Shown here: one piece after another, positions 18,404 through 27,114 of the stretch
Layout: every line of letters begins with the position of its first letter
How positions within the stretch are numbered: the first letter of the stretch is position 1
From: Phycisphaerales bacterium
Lineage (GTDB): Bacteria > Planctomycetota > Phycisphaerae > Phycisphaerales > SM1A02
Assembly: GCA_030749435.1 (NCBI GenBank)
Contig: JASMKH010000006.1
Coordinates: 1 to 64,000 of the forward strand
Reading direction: 5' to 3'
Length of the DNA: 64,000 bases
Made by a program: the position numbers and the translations under genes
The notes under the pieces: model-generated
Seen by the model: the letters and a program-made list of their open reading frames with translations, nothing else
What the model was told of the DNA's origin: nothing
Databases searched by the model: none

Positions 18404-19240
18404 TCAATGAAGAAAGGACGCGGCCAGGGCGACGAGGAGTCCAGCCACGAGCATCCCGCTGAGGAGCACCCGGTCGTGCGTGTGGTACTGCAATTCGGGA
18501 AGAATGTCGCTCAGGGCGATGCACAGGAGCAGCCCGGCGGTCACGGCCACCGCAGGCGCTGCCCATGACTCAAGGTCGGTCTCGGCGCCGATCACCCACG
18601 TCAGCGCAATGCCCACCGGCGTCACGGCCGCGTAGAGAAGCGTGGCGGCCCAGCGCGCACCGAGACCACGCCGATCCCGGTGCATCAGCGTCACGATCGC
18701 CAGACCATCGAAGGGTTTGTGCAGCGAAATGGCCAGAAGCATGCCGAGCCCGGGCCAGCCCACGCCTTCGCCCTGCTCCAGCAGAATGGACGCCCCCAGC
18801 CCGATCCCCGCCAGCAACGCGTGAACGGACAGGCCGGTGGCCGCACCGATCCACGACATGGTGTGACCGTGGCCTGCGTGACTGCAGCCCCCCGCTTCCT
18901 GCTCATGGTGGTGGAAACAGATGAACCGCTCAAGGAGGTACATGCCCAGAAAGCCAGCCACGACCCACAGCATGGCGAGGTGCGCCCCGGACATCCCATC
19001 TGCCCCGTGATCGTGACCGTGGTGGCCGTGGTGGTGGCCGTGACCGGTAGCTTCGGCCATGCCCTCGATTGCATGCGGCAACAGATCGAACGCAGCGACC
19101 CCAGCCATGACACCGGCGACAAGGCTAAGCAGAACCTGCATCCATCGATGCGAGATTCGGAAACACAACGGGACAACACCGCCGAGAAGAGACGCGGCTG
19201 CCGTGATCGCACACGCAACGAGGATGATCTGGGGTGGCAT
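18404..19240 (-). CDS. ZIP-family divalent metal transporter
   Basis: 278 residues, about 8 hydrophobic segments. A His-rich cytoplasmic-type loop (GHGHHHGHHGHDHG, about 66-79) and a second His/Cys cluster (CFHHHEQEAGGCSHAGHGH, about 107-125) lie between helices. The metal-path helices are SVHALLAGIGLGA (about 134) and AISLHKPFDGLAI (about 163), matching the paired His motifs of ZIP transporters. Start ATG 19240 (MPPQIILVA). It probably imports zinc or a similar metal, judged from the fold. It lies just downstream of tRNA-Ala on the same strand. Confidence 0.85.
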   Translation of the reverse strand: MPPQIILVACAITAAASLLGGVVPLCFRISHRWMQVLLSLVAGVMAGVAAFDLLPHAIEGMAEATGHGHHHGHHGHDHGADGMSGAHLAMLWVVAGFLGMYLLERFICFHHHEQEAGGCSHAGHGHTMSWIGAATGLSVHALLAGIGLGASILLEQGEGVGWPGLGMLLAISLHKPFDGLAIVTLMHRDRRGLGARWAATLLYAAVTPVGIALTWVIGAETDLESWAAPAVAVTAGLLLCIALSDILPELQYHTHDRVLLSGMLVAGLLVALAASFLH

Positions 19241-19311
19241 TGGAGTGAACTGTGAAGGAAAGGACCGCAGGCTCCGCGGGCTCGGATGCCGCGGGTCGTA
19301 CCCGAAGCACA

Positions 19312-19384
19312 TGGAGCAGATGGGACTCGAACCCACAACCTCCTCGATGCGACCGAGGCGCTCTCCCAATTGAGCTACTGCCCC
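19312..19384 (-). tRNA. tRNA-Ala (anticodon CGC)
   Basis: 73 nt fold into a full cloverleaf. Acceptor stem GGGGCAG/CTGCTCC has the G3:U70 wobble that defines alanine tRNA. The D arm is GCTC...GAGC. The anticodon arm is CCTCG-GTCGCAT-CGAGG, so the anticodon is CGC. The T loop is TTCGAGT. The discriminator is A. CCA is not encoded (the next bases are TGT), so it must be added by nucleotidyltransferase. Confidence 0.95.
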
Positions 19385-19458
19385 ATACGGGGGCGGCATT
19401 GTATCAACCAGGACATCCCCTCTGGAACGCAGGAAGCCCCTGCTACCATCACCCCACG

Positions 19459-22110
19459 ATGGCCGGATCGCCGCCTTCCAATACGACATCTCGCGGCAAG
19501 CGATCGAAAGACCCCCGCGACACACCTGCCATGCGCCAGTATCGCCGGTTCAAGGAGTCGCACCCGGACTGCCTCCTGTTCTTTCGCATGGGCGACTTCT
19601 ACGAGATGTTCGATGAGGATGCCAAGACCGTTCACGCCGCCATCGGTTTGACCCTCACCCAGCGGACCACCGGAATACCGATGGCTGGTGTTCCCTACCA
19701 CGCTGCCGAGGGGTACATCCACAAGTTGATCACGCAGGGCTTCCGGGTCGCCGTCTGCGATCAGATACAGGATCCGGCGGAGGCCAAGGGTGTGGTTGAC
19801 CGAGCGGTCACCCGAGTGCTGACGCCCGGAACACTTGTTGATGAGAGTTTGCTGGACGCCGGCACGGCCAACTCGACGGCGCTCGTGCACCTCGATCCTG
19901 ATAGCGAAAGCGTCGTCGTTGCCTCGGCCGAACTCTCGACAGGGCGATTCGACGTCGTTCGAACGACCATCGGCGGGCTCGTCGATGAGATCGCCCGCCT
20001 CGCGCCCTCCGAACTGCTCGTCGCAGAGGCGGACGCCGACCACCCATGCATCGGCGAGGCTGTGGCGGCCGCTGGCTGCGGACTCACCGTTCGGCCTCCA
20101 TGGACGATCGATGCCTCGGAAGGGCGGCGACTGCTGCAAGGCCATTGGGGGGTCGCCACGCTCGAAGGCTGGGGCATTGCAGGTGACGACCACGTCGTCG
20201 CCGCTGCCGGGGGGCTCCTTCGATTCCTGCTCGACACGATGCCGGGCAGTGACCAGCAACTCTCCCACATGCAGCCGCCGACCCTGCGCGATGTCTCCGA
20301 GATCATGCAGATCGATGCGGCCACGCTCCGCCATCTTGAGATCGAGCGAACGACGCGCACCGGGGGGGCCGAAGGCTCGCTTCTCGATTCGCTTCGATGC
20401 TGCGTCACACCGATGGGACGACGCCTACTCCGTGAGTGGCTCTGCTGGCCACTCACCAACCGCCGCGGCATCGAGTCACGGCATGAGGTCGTTGCAGCCC
20501 TGGTCGCCGAACGCGAGGCGTTGTCGGATCTGGTTGAGACGGTCGGCCGCATTCAGGACGTCGCGCGAATCGCCGGCCGCGCAGCGACCGGTCGCATCAC
20601 GCCACGTGACCTGGTCGCGGCTGGCCGATCGATTCAGCAGTTGCCGGCACTTCAAGAGCGGCTCGAACTCATTCCCGCAGCCAAGCCACTGTGCACGGCG
20701 GCGGCAGATCTGGCTGAGACACTCAACCCGCTTGGGCAGGAGATCCACCGGTCCTGCGTTGATGATCCGCCTGCCCACCTTCGCGACGGGGGTCTGTTTC
20801 GCAGCGGAGTCGACCCATCGCTGGACGATGCCCGAAGCCTCCAGCGTGATGGATCCGCCTGGTTAGCCTCGTATCAGGCCGAACTCTCGGAGGCGACCGG
20901 CATCACATCGCTGAAGGTCGGGTTCAACAAGGTCTTCGGGTACTACATCGAAGTCACGCACGCCCATTCGGCAAGCGTGCCACCGGACTTCGTACGAAAG
21001 CAGACGCTCAAGAATGCCGAGCGGTACATCACCGATCGGCTCAAGTCGTATGAAGAGAAAGCACTCGGCGCCAAGGCTGATGCCATCACCCGTGAACAGT
21101 CGCTGTTCGCGGACTTCGTCAGGAAGATCGACGCGGTGTCCGGCCCACTGCGGGAACTCGCTACGACAGTCGCAACAGTTGATGTGTTGTGCGGTTTCGC
21201 CACCCTCGCCACGCAACGGAATCTCGTGCGGCCCGTGATGACGGATGGGCTGGATCTTGACATCCGAGATGGCCGGCACCCTGTACTCGACGCCAGACTC
21301 GGCTCGGACTTCGTGCCGAACGACTGCCTTACGGTCGGGGAAGGTGGCACACCCTCGTCGCTGCTGCTGATCACCGGGCCCAACATGGCAGGTAAGAGCA
21401 CGTACATCCGGCAGGTCGCCCTCATCTGTCTGATGGCTCAGGCCGGCTGCTTCGTGCCTGCCTCTTCCGCGACGCTTGGCGTTGTGGATCGACTCTTCGC
21501 CCGCATCGGCGCCGCCGACGAACTCCATGCCGGCATGTCGACCTTCATGGTCGAGATGACGGAGACGGCGAACATCCTCCACAATGCGACCGACCGAAGT
21601 CTCGTCGTGCTCGACGAAATCGGCCGCGGAACGAGCACGCTCGACGGCCTCTCGCTCGCCTGGGCGATCACCGAGACCCTCGCCAGGAAGGGCTGCCGCA
21701 CGCTCTTCGCGACGCACTACCACGAGATCACCGAACTCGGCGATCGCATCGACGGCGTGGGGAATCGTCATGTTGCCGTGCAGGAGTGGGATGATCGCAT
21801 CGTGTTTCTGCACCGCATCAAGCCCGGCGCCACGAATCGCTCCTACGGCGTACACGTCGGACGGCTCGCGGGCCTGCCTCCGGAGGTCATCGCACGCGCC
21901 ACGGAAGTCCTTGACTCACTGGCCGTGCATCATGCCACCGATGACGTCCCACCGCTGAATCTGGATCGCTCGGAGCAACTGAACCTGTTTACCCAGTACA
22001 TCGATCATCCCGTCATACAGGAGCTCGCGGAACTCGACCTCGATCGCCTGAGTCCCCTCGAGGCCTTCGATGCACTTCGAACCCTGCGGGCGATGCTGCG
22101 AGATACCTGA
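19459..22110 (+). CDS. mutS: DNA mismatch repair protein MutS
   Basis: 883 residues. Recognises mismatches and recruits MutL. Seen: mismatch-binding domain I with FFRMGDFYEMFDEDA (Phe-x-Glu-type motif) and LTLTQR, the core/clamp region (YYIEVTHAH, ITDRLKSYEEKAL), then the ABC ATPase: Walker A GPNMAGKSTYIRQ (about 639), TFMVEMTETANIL, Walker B VVLDEIGRGTSTLDG and ATHYHEI. The ATP-binding core is intact. Start ATG 19459 (MAGSPPS). mutL is not nearby. Ends in a TGATG overlap with the next gene. Confidence 0.98.
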   Translation: MAGSPPSNTTSRGKRSKDPRDTPAMRQYRRFKESHPDCLLFFRMGDFYEMFDEDAKTVHAAIGLTLTQRTTGIPMAGVPYHAAEGYIHKLITQGFRVAVCDQIQDPAEAKGVVDRAVTRVLTPGTLVDESLLDAGTANSTALVHLDPDSESVVVASAELSTGRFDVVRTTIGGLVDEIARLAPSELLVAEADADHPCIGEAVAAAGCGLTVRPPWTIDASEGRRLLQGHWGVATLEGWGIAGDDHVVAAAGGLLRFLLDTMPGSDQQLSHMQPPTLRDVSEIMQIDAATLRHLEIERTTRTGGAEGSLLDSLRCCVTPMGRRLLREWLCWPLTNRRGIESRHEVVAALVAEREALSDLVETVGRIQDVARIAGRAATGRITPRDLVAAGRSIQQLPALQERLELIPAAKPLCTAAADLAETLNPLGQEIHRSCVDDPPAHLRDGGLFRSGVDPSLDDARSLQRDGSAWLASYQAELSEATGITSLKVGFNKVFGYYIEVTHAHSASVPPDFVRKQTLKNAERYITDRLKSYEEKALGAKADAITREQSLFADFVRKIDAVSGPLRELATTVATVDVLCGFATLATQRNLVRPVMTDGLDLDIRDGRHPVLDARLGSDFVPNDCLTVGEGGTPSSLLLITGPNMAGKSTYIRQVALICLMAQAGCFVPASSATLGVVDRLFARIGAADELHAGMSTFMVEMTETANILHNATDRSLVVLDEIGRGTSTLDGLSLAWAITETLARKGCRTLFATHYHEITELGDRIDGVGNRHVAVQEWDDRIVFLHRIKPGATNRSYGVHVGRLAGLPPEVIARATEVLDSLAVHHATDDVPPLNLDRSEQLNLFTQYIDHPVIQELAELDLDRLSPLEAFDALRTLRAMLRDT

Positions 22111-22673
22111 TGCTGAACCGTACCCTGGCTGCGGCATTCGACGCCGCCCTCCCCTATGAGGATTATCTGACGGCGTCGCCAGCGCACGCTGACGCGTGGC
22201 GAGCCGTGAGCGAGCAGGTCACTATCACACCCGAGCACCTGACGCTCCTCCAACGCTTCGCCCGCGAAATGCGGATCCTCGTCATTTCTGGCGCCTGGTG
22301 CGGCGACTGTGTGCGGCAGGGCCCCGCGCTCGCCGCGATCGGCGCCGCGTGTCCCCGAATCGACGTGCGATTCATCGACCGTGACCATCCGGCGTCTCCC
22401 ATCGACCAGTTCAACATCAACGAGGGTGCTCGTGTTCCGGTCGCCATCTTCATGGCCGAGGACGGCGCACTGGTCTCACACCTCGGTGACAAGACACTTT
22501 CGTACTACCGGTGGGCAGCCGCGCAGCAACTGGGACCGGCGTGCCCGTTGCCGGGCGCGCCGATCCCTGTTGATGTTGTTGCGTCAGTTACGCAGGACTG
22601 GATGAACGAGTGCGAGCGCGTGCAGCTGCTGCTGCGGCTGAGCCCGCGGCTCCGCGCCCGTCACGATGACTGA
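22110..22673 (+). CDS. Thioredoxin-like protein with CGDC active site
   Basis: 187 residues. Seen: GAWCGDCVRQGP (about 60-71), a CxxC redox site in a thioredoxin fold with the later cis-Pro region GARVPVAIFM. The helical N-terminus (YEDYLTASPAHADAW) and the extra C-terminal helices are typical of the thioredoxin_9-type proteins. No signal peptide, so it is cytoplasmic. Its ATG overlaps the mutS stop by 1 nt, so it is probably cotranscribed. Its partner is unknown. Confidence 0.8.
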   Translation: MLNRTLAAAFDAALPYEDYLTASPAHADAWRAVSEQVTITPEHLTLLQRFAREMRILVISGAWCGDCVRQGPALAAIGAACPRIDVRFIDRDHPASPIDQFNINEGARVPVAIFMAEDGALVSHLGDKTLSYYRWAAAQQLGPACPLPGAPIPVDVVASVTQDWMNECERVQLLLRLSPRLRARHDD

Positions 22674-23434
22674 TCGTTCTTCTTCGGGGACTGCGGCTTC
22701 TTGAGCTGCTCAAATACTGCCTTCCACTCACCAAGGAGGCGGCTAGGGTCCCCGATCCCTTGTCTGCGGGATTCAGAGATCTCACTGAGCCGTTTCAGCA
22801 GCGCCTGACGCTCTGCGCCATCCGGCCGGCGCCCGATCTGCCCCGCACTCGAAGCCGGTACCGGGATCATGTCCACGATGTCATGGCACGTCGCGAGCTG
22901 CGTCTGGGTGCCGCGCACGGCGATCAATCCCAGATCCAGCAGCACCTGAACCTTCGGCGGTGCCCCGCCTTCCATGTGACTGATGGACTCGATTGCATCC
23001 AACACATGGTGCACCATTTCCGGCGATCGGTATGCGGCCGGAATCGCGATGATGCTGGTTTCATCGACTTCTGGCGTCGTCGCATGCCTCACCGGGCCAC
23101 CTCGGCCCTGGACCCTACGATACTTGTTCGCATCGATGACCCAAACATGCTCACCCTCGTCTCCCCCAACCTGGTGGCAATGGGCGTTTGGAATGTGACC
23201 GACAACTTCCACGCACGTGTCAACCGTGACATTGTGCAGTAAGAGCGATGGCACCCGCACCGAACTGTCGCCGGGCTGCAGCACGATGTTTCCCGTCGGC
23301 GCCTTGGCTCGAACCGCATCGACCCATTCTGAGAGTGTTCCCCCCTTGAAGTCGATATCAAACGTCGCCGGGCTGGCGGCAAGCGCCGCAGAACAGATTC
23401 CCATCGTCAGTGCGATTCCAAGTAGTGCCTTCAT
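22661..23434 (-). CDS. Exported protein with secretin/TonB N-terminal (STN)-like domain
   Basis: 257 residues with a signal peptide (MKALLGIALTMGICSAALAA). The mature start, DIDFKGGTLSEWVDAVRAKAP then NIVLQPGDSSVRVPSLLLHNVTVDTC, follows the pattern of STN domains (strand, helix, VxVP, LxNVxxxxxL). A second half (IIAIPAAYRSPEMVHHVLDAIESI) resembles a secretin N-type repeat, and the tail is charged (LKKPQSPKKNDQ). No secretin barrel is present, so it would be a free periplasmic protein. It overlaps the thioredoxin-like gene end by 13 nt, tail to tail. Function unknown. Confidence 0.5.
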   Translation of the reverse strand: MKALLGIALTMGICSAALAASPATFDIDFKGGTLSEWVDAVRAKAPTGNIVLQPGDSSVRVPSLLLHNVTVDTCVEVVGHIPNAHCHQVGGDEGEHVWVIDANKYRRVQGRGGPVRHATTPEVDETSIIAIPAAYRSPEMVHHVLDAIESISHMEGGAPPKVQVLLDLGLIAVRGTQTQLATCHDIVDMIPVPASSAGQIGRRPDGAERQALLKRLSEISESRRQGIGDPSRLLGEWKAVFEQLKKPQSPKKNDQSS

Positions 23435-23582
23435 GCCAAAGTACTCCTATAGAGCCCAGGTGGTATGTCGCCGCGATCTGCGCCGCGGTCAAGTCCCAGG
23501 CAGTCCGCCATCAACGCGCAACTTCCATGGAGATTGCAGGATCAACAAACGAAATCGTCCCGATTGGGGAACGGCGGGTGCC

Positions 23583-24602
23583 CTACGCCTTCCAACCTGT
23601 CTTTGTTGGCGGCCTTGCGACGCTCCACACGTGTTCCATGACTGCGTCGACGCCATCACCAGTCATCCCCGAGGCGGCCATCACCTCACGGCCGGTGCCA
23701 CGCGTGAGCGACGCCAGCAGATCGTCTCGGACAGCATCTTCGATCTGGTCACACTTGTTGAGCAGAACCAGTTCGGGCTTCCCCGCAAGCACGTCGCCGA
23801 AGGCTTCGAGTTCACTCCGAATCGCACGCCAGTTGTCGAGCGGTTCCGATCCGTCGATCGGTGAGGCGTCGAGAACGTGCAGAATGACCGAGGTCCGCTC
23901 AACGTGCTTCAGGAAGTCGTGACCCATACCGGCACCGCTCGCTGCGCCCTCGATGAGGCCGGGCAGGTCCGCCACAACCAGCCGCCGCTCACCCGGCAAC
24001 TCCGCAATCCCCAAGTGCGGCGACTTGGTCGTGAACGGGTAGTCGGCGACCTTGGGCCGTGCGCTGCTGATCGCCGTGAGCAAGGTCGACTTTCCCGCGT
24101 TGGGAAGACCGACGAGCCCGACATCGGCCAGCAACTTGAGTTCCAGATCAAGCGTCCGCTCTTCACACTCCCCGCCAGGCGTCGCCTCACGCGGCGTCTG
24201 GTTGGTGGAAGACTTGAAGTGCTCGTTTCCGAAGCCGCCGGCGCCACCCCTGGCGACAACCACCCGCTCGCCGTCCGAGGTGATCTCCGCAATCACGTCG
24301 CCGGCATCACGATCGAGGGCGATCGTTCCCAGCGGCACCGGTATCAGCAGGTGCTCCGCGTTCGGGCCGTGCTTCGATGAGCCCTGACCGGGCAGCCCGT
24401 TTCTGGCGCGAAAGTGTGGCCGAGGCGTCAGCGACAGCAGCGTCGAGAGGCCCACCGCCCCCACCAGAACCACGTCGCCACCATGGCCGCCGTTGCCGCC
24501 GTCGGGACCTCCCTTCGGCCGATACTTCTCACGGCGGAGGCTGACACAGCCGTTACCCCCCTTGCCGGAGCGAACGAAGATGGTGCAGCGATCGACGAGC
24601 AT
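23583..24602 (-). CDS. obgE: Obg/CgtA GTPase
   Basis: 339 residues. A ribosome-associated GTPase acting in 50S assembly and the stringent response. Seen: the glycine-rich Obg fold (RSGKGGNGCVSLRREKY, GGPDGGNGGHGGDV, ARGGAGGFGNEHF), then the G domain with G1 GLPNAGKST (about 168), G3 DLPGLIEGA, and G4 NKCD. Start ATG 24602 with GGGAG 6 nt upstream. The C-terminal OCT domain is absent or very short, as in many short Obg proteins. It follows rpmA by 73 nt, the usual linkage. Confidence 0.96.
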   Translation of the reverse strand: MLVDRCTIFVRSGKGGNGCVSLRREKYRPKGGPDGGNGGHGGDVVLVGAVGLSTLLSLTPRPHFRARNGLPGQGSSKHGPNAEHLLIPVPLGTIALDRDAGDVIAEITSDGERVVVARGGAGGFGNEHFKSSTNQTPREATPGGECEERTLDLELKLLADVGLVGLPNAGKSTLLTAISSARPKVADYPFTTKSPHLGIAELPGERRLVVADLPGLIEGAASGAGMGHDFLKHVERTSVILHVLDASPIDGSEPLDNWRAIRSELEAFGDVLAGKPELVLLNKCDQIEDAVRDDLLASLTRGTGREVMAASGMTGDGVDAVMEHVWSVARPPTKTGWKA

Positions 24603-24675
24603 CGGGCACTCCCTCAACAGAACACGCGGACGCCGAAGACGCCCGCGTGGATGATCTCAGAATCGAGCTGCCCTC

Positions 24676-24957
24676 TCAGCCCGCCTTGTCGACCGCCGTG
24701 TATCGAGGCGTCGACGGGTCGGCAGGAATGATGTCAATCTTGCGACCTCGAAAGAAGACGGTGCCAGCCTGCTCGGCAAACAGCGTGTCATCGCGACCGC
24801 GCCGGACCAGATAGCCCGGGTGGAAGTGCGTCCCGCACTGGCGAACGATGATCGCGCCTGCCTTGGCGTACTGGCCGCCGTAGAGCTTCACCCCGCGAAA
24901 CTGCGGGTTGGAGTCGCGTCCATTCTTGGTGGACCCTTGTCCCTTCTTATGTGCCAC
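24676..24957 (-). CDS. rpmA: 50S ribosomal protein bL27
   Basis: 93 residues. N-terminal [22 protein letters not shown], then [27 protein letters not shown] and [14 protein letters not shown]. The flexible N-terminus reaches the peptidyl-transferase centre. The start is GTG 24957, with AGGAGG exactly 6 nt upstream. No cleavable N-terminal extension, unlike Firmicutes bL27. rplU, its usual upstream neighbour, is missing from this side. Confidence 0.96.
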   Translation of the reverse strand: MAHKKGQGSTKNGRDSNPQFRGVKLYGGQYAKAGAIIVRQCGTHFHPGYLVRRGRDDTLFAEQAGTVFFRGRKIDIIPADPSTPRYTAVDKAG

Positions 24958-25073
24958 AGCAGACCTCCTGAAAAATCCGAGCCGGGGAGTATACCAGATC
25001 GAAGCGGCAATTCCGAGCAGCCCGTGGCCCGGTCCAGGGCGAGATCAATCGCGAATCCCGCCCCCGCGAACCC

Positions 25074-25685
25074 CTATCTGAAGATCCAGTGCGGTTCGGC
25101 CGCATAGTCGGGGTGCAGCCCGATGGGCCGATCTCCCAACGCGGCGGGATTGCCAGGCACCAGGTAGTGCAGCGCCAGGTTCTTGCGAAGCGTGACCGGC
25201 TCCCCCGTCACGGGATGCTCCACGACCGTCGACTCGGCGCTGATGCCCTCGACGAACACCCGAAGCTCATTCACATCGGTACGCGGTGCTGGCCAGACCG
25301 CGATCCCTCGCCTGGCGTGCCCGAGCCCCTGCCGCAGCCGCCCGATGACCGCGGCCTTGGGCTCAAGAAGCGGATCACCAACGTGGTCCATGACCGCCTG
25401 CACCATGCGGCGAGGAACCGACTGCCCGTCGGTCAGCACCTCGCCCCGATCCGTAAAGAGCACCATGGAGGGAGCCCATGTCAGATCCTGACCGGTCGTA
25501 TTGACAACGTCATAGATGAGGTACCAGTAGTCCCCCGCCGGGCTCTGGTACAGCCGAAGGTCCCCGGGCTGGAACTCGACCTCTGGGCGTGAGGACACAG
25601 AGGCAGGCCGTGGGTAGGCCTGTACCGTCCCAACGCTCGCCCCGAGGACCAAGGCGAGCAGCGTCACGCAGATTGGTGATCTCAT
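25074..25685 (-). CDS. Exported protein of unknown function
   Basis: 203 residues. Signal peptide MRSPICVTLLALVLGASVGTVQA, cleavage probably after A-Y. The mature part (LRLYQSPAGDYWYLIYDVVNTTGQDLTW then VLFTDRGEV) reads like an immunoglobulin-like beta domain of the sort that describes mixed tense bonds to ligands, followed by LALHYLVPGNPAALGDRPIGLHP. No catalytic motif is seen. Divergent from the acetyltransferase gene with a 68-nt gap that must hold both promoters. I do not recognise the family. Confidence 0.6.
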   Translation of the reverse strand: MRSPICVTLLALVLGASVGTVQAYPRPASVSSRPEVEFQPGDLRLYQSPAGDYWYLIYDVVNTTGQDLTWAPSMVLFTDRGEVLTDGQSVPRRMVQAVMDHVGDPLLEPKAAVIGRLRQGLGHARRGIAVWPAPRTDVNELRVFVEGISAESTVVEHPVTGEPVTLRKNLALHYLVPGNPAALGDRPIGLHPDYAAEPHWIFR

Positions 25686-25753
25686 GGATCGGGGTCTCCT
25701 CTGTCCCCCGGGCGGGGTAGTGTAGCAGGGGGCTGAGGCCCGCTGGAGTCGCC

Positions 25754-26701
25754 ATGCACGAGGTCATTGTCGTCCCTGAGAAGCGCCGGATGGAAGCCCT
25801 CCATCATCTTCTGGAGGGACGAGCCCGATCGGCCATTCGCGGCCTGGAGGCCTCGGGGCGACTTCGGTCTGACTGGATCTGGGCGGTGGTCTCCGCCTCC
25901 GGCCGATTGCGGTCCGTCGGCATCGCCATCGCCAATGCCGGCAGCACGGCCACGATCCTGGTGAGCCGCCCACATACGCCCGCGGAGGTTCCGCTCGCCA
26001 CCGCGGTCATCGAGGCGGCCAGAGCGGGATGTCGTGCCCAGCCAATCGACCTGCTCCAGGCGCTGCTCGGCCCGGATGACAGTTGGTCTCTGGAGGCCTA
26101 CCGGGCGGCTTCATTCGACGTGCTCGCCGACCTGCACACCCTGCGAGTGCGTATCGGTCTGAACGAGACGCCGCCGCCCCTCCCACTGGGTGTCCGGCTG
26201 AGGACCGGCACCGATGCTGAACTGGTCGCAGTCATGGAGGCCACCTACGAGGCCACGCTCGACTGCGCGAGTTTGCGGGGTCTGAGACGCACGCAGGACA
26301 TTCTGGACGGTCACCGATCGGGCGGCCTGGTGCATGAGGATCTCGTGCAGATCCTGACCAGGGACTCGACTCCGATTGGCTGCGCGGTCGTGACTTGTGG
26401 CCCCAACGCCGTTGCGGATCTCGCCTACATCGGGCTGATTCCCGCCGCGCGTGGATGCGGACTCGGTGAGTGCGCACTACGCCACATGGTGTACCGCGCT
26501 GCCCGCCACGGCGCACGCCACATGCGGCTGGCTGTCGATGACGTCAACACACCGGCCAGATCCGTCTATCACAGGCTCGGTTTCACGCGCGAGTCGACAC
26601 AGCGGGCGGTTATCCATTCGGTCCGGAGATTGCAAGTCGGCCGCGCCGACACCGAGATGTCCACCGCGCATCGACAGGGGGGGAACCCTTCGGGTGGATG
26701 A
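25754..26701 (+). CDS. GNAT-family N-acetyltransferase
   Basis: 315 residues. The C-terminal half is a GNAT domain: VADLAYIGLIPAARGCGLGECALRHMVYRAA holds beta4 and the acetyl-CoA pyrophosphate loop (R-G-x-G-L-G-E near residue 235), followed by MRLAVDDVNTPARSVYHRLGF (beta5 to alpha4). The N-terminal ~150 residues are a second, poorly conserved GNAT-like half (ASGRLRSVGIAIANAGSTATILV), so it may be a tandem GNAT protein. Substrate unknown. The last ~20 residues run into the dnaA leader. Confidence 0.8.
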   Translation: MHEVIVVPEKRRMEALHHLLEGRARSAIRGLEASGRLRSDWIWAVVSASGRLRSVGIAIANAGSTATILVSRPHTPAEVPLATAVIEAARAGCRAQPIDLLQALLGPDDSWSLEAYRAASFDVLADLHTLRVRIGLNETPPPLPLGVRLRTGTDAELVAVMEATYEATLDCASLRGLRRTQDILDGHRSGGLVHEDLVQILTRDSTPIGCAVVTCGPNAVADLAYIGLIPAARGCGLGECALRHMVYRAARHGARHMRLAVDDVNTPARSVYHRLGFTRESTQRAVIHSVRRLQVGRADTEMSTAHRQGGNPSGG

Positions 26702-26723
26702 AACTTCTTTTGGAGTTGGGATC

Positions 26724-26738
26724 GCCTGTCGGACAGGC
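26724..26738. repeat. Perfect inverted repeat upstream of dnaA
   Basis: GCCTGTC-G-GACAGGC, 7-bp arms around one base, 41 nt upstream of the promoter-like -35. It could be a dyad operator. The unknown regulator cannot be named. Confidence 0.4.
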
Positions 26739-26778
26739 ACTTTCGTTGTGCGGGCCCGCCTGAATCGAAGAACCCCTC

Positions 26779-26807
26779 TTGTAGACCGGCCTCACCCTGT
26801 GTAGATT
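26779..26807 (+). promoter_or_regulatory. Possible sigma-70-type promoter for dnaA
   Basis: TTGTAG (26779-26784), 17-nt spacer, TAGATT (26802-26807). It would give a leader of about 300 nt before the GTG start. Moderate match only. Confidence 0.4.
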
Positions 26808-27114
26808 GCCGCATGTCCAAGGATGGACCACGGTGATCGGCCGTCGGCGCGGGAGTTCGAGGTCACGCACTTCGCACCGCAACCGCCGCGTCGAGCACCG
26901 TGCCCGGGAGCAAGGAACGCCGGTGTTCGCATTCTCGCCTTCCCACGCTGAATCGACAGCGTCAGTGTCATGAGGCCTTTCGCTTCAAACGGATCAGGCT
27001 GCTCGGCAGCAGGATCCGGAGCGGCGATCGTTGCGTCCGGTGATCCTGAATCCTGGCCAGGGATGGCATTGTGGTCTCGCCCCCGCTCAGGAATCGCGAA
27101 ACAGGACCGTACGC

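Larger units (their letters stand above)
26702..27114 (+). other. 413-bp gene-free region before dnaA
   Basis: No credible gene. It contains a perfect 7-bp inverted repeat, a promoter-like pair and a ~300-nt stretch before the dnaA start. I see no cluster of DnaA boxes, AT-rich unwinding element or repeat set, so nothing supports an origin here. A structured leader RNA is possible. Confidence 0.5.

Noticed and set aside
26605..26620. TTATCCATT near the acetyltransferase end, as a DnaA box
   Set aside because: Single copy, two mismatches to TTATCCACA, inside a coding region.
26813..26836. Seven-codon reading frame (M-S-K-D-G-P-R) in the dnaA leader
   Set aside because: Too short, no ribosome-binding site and no attenuator-like codons.
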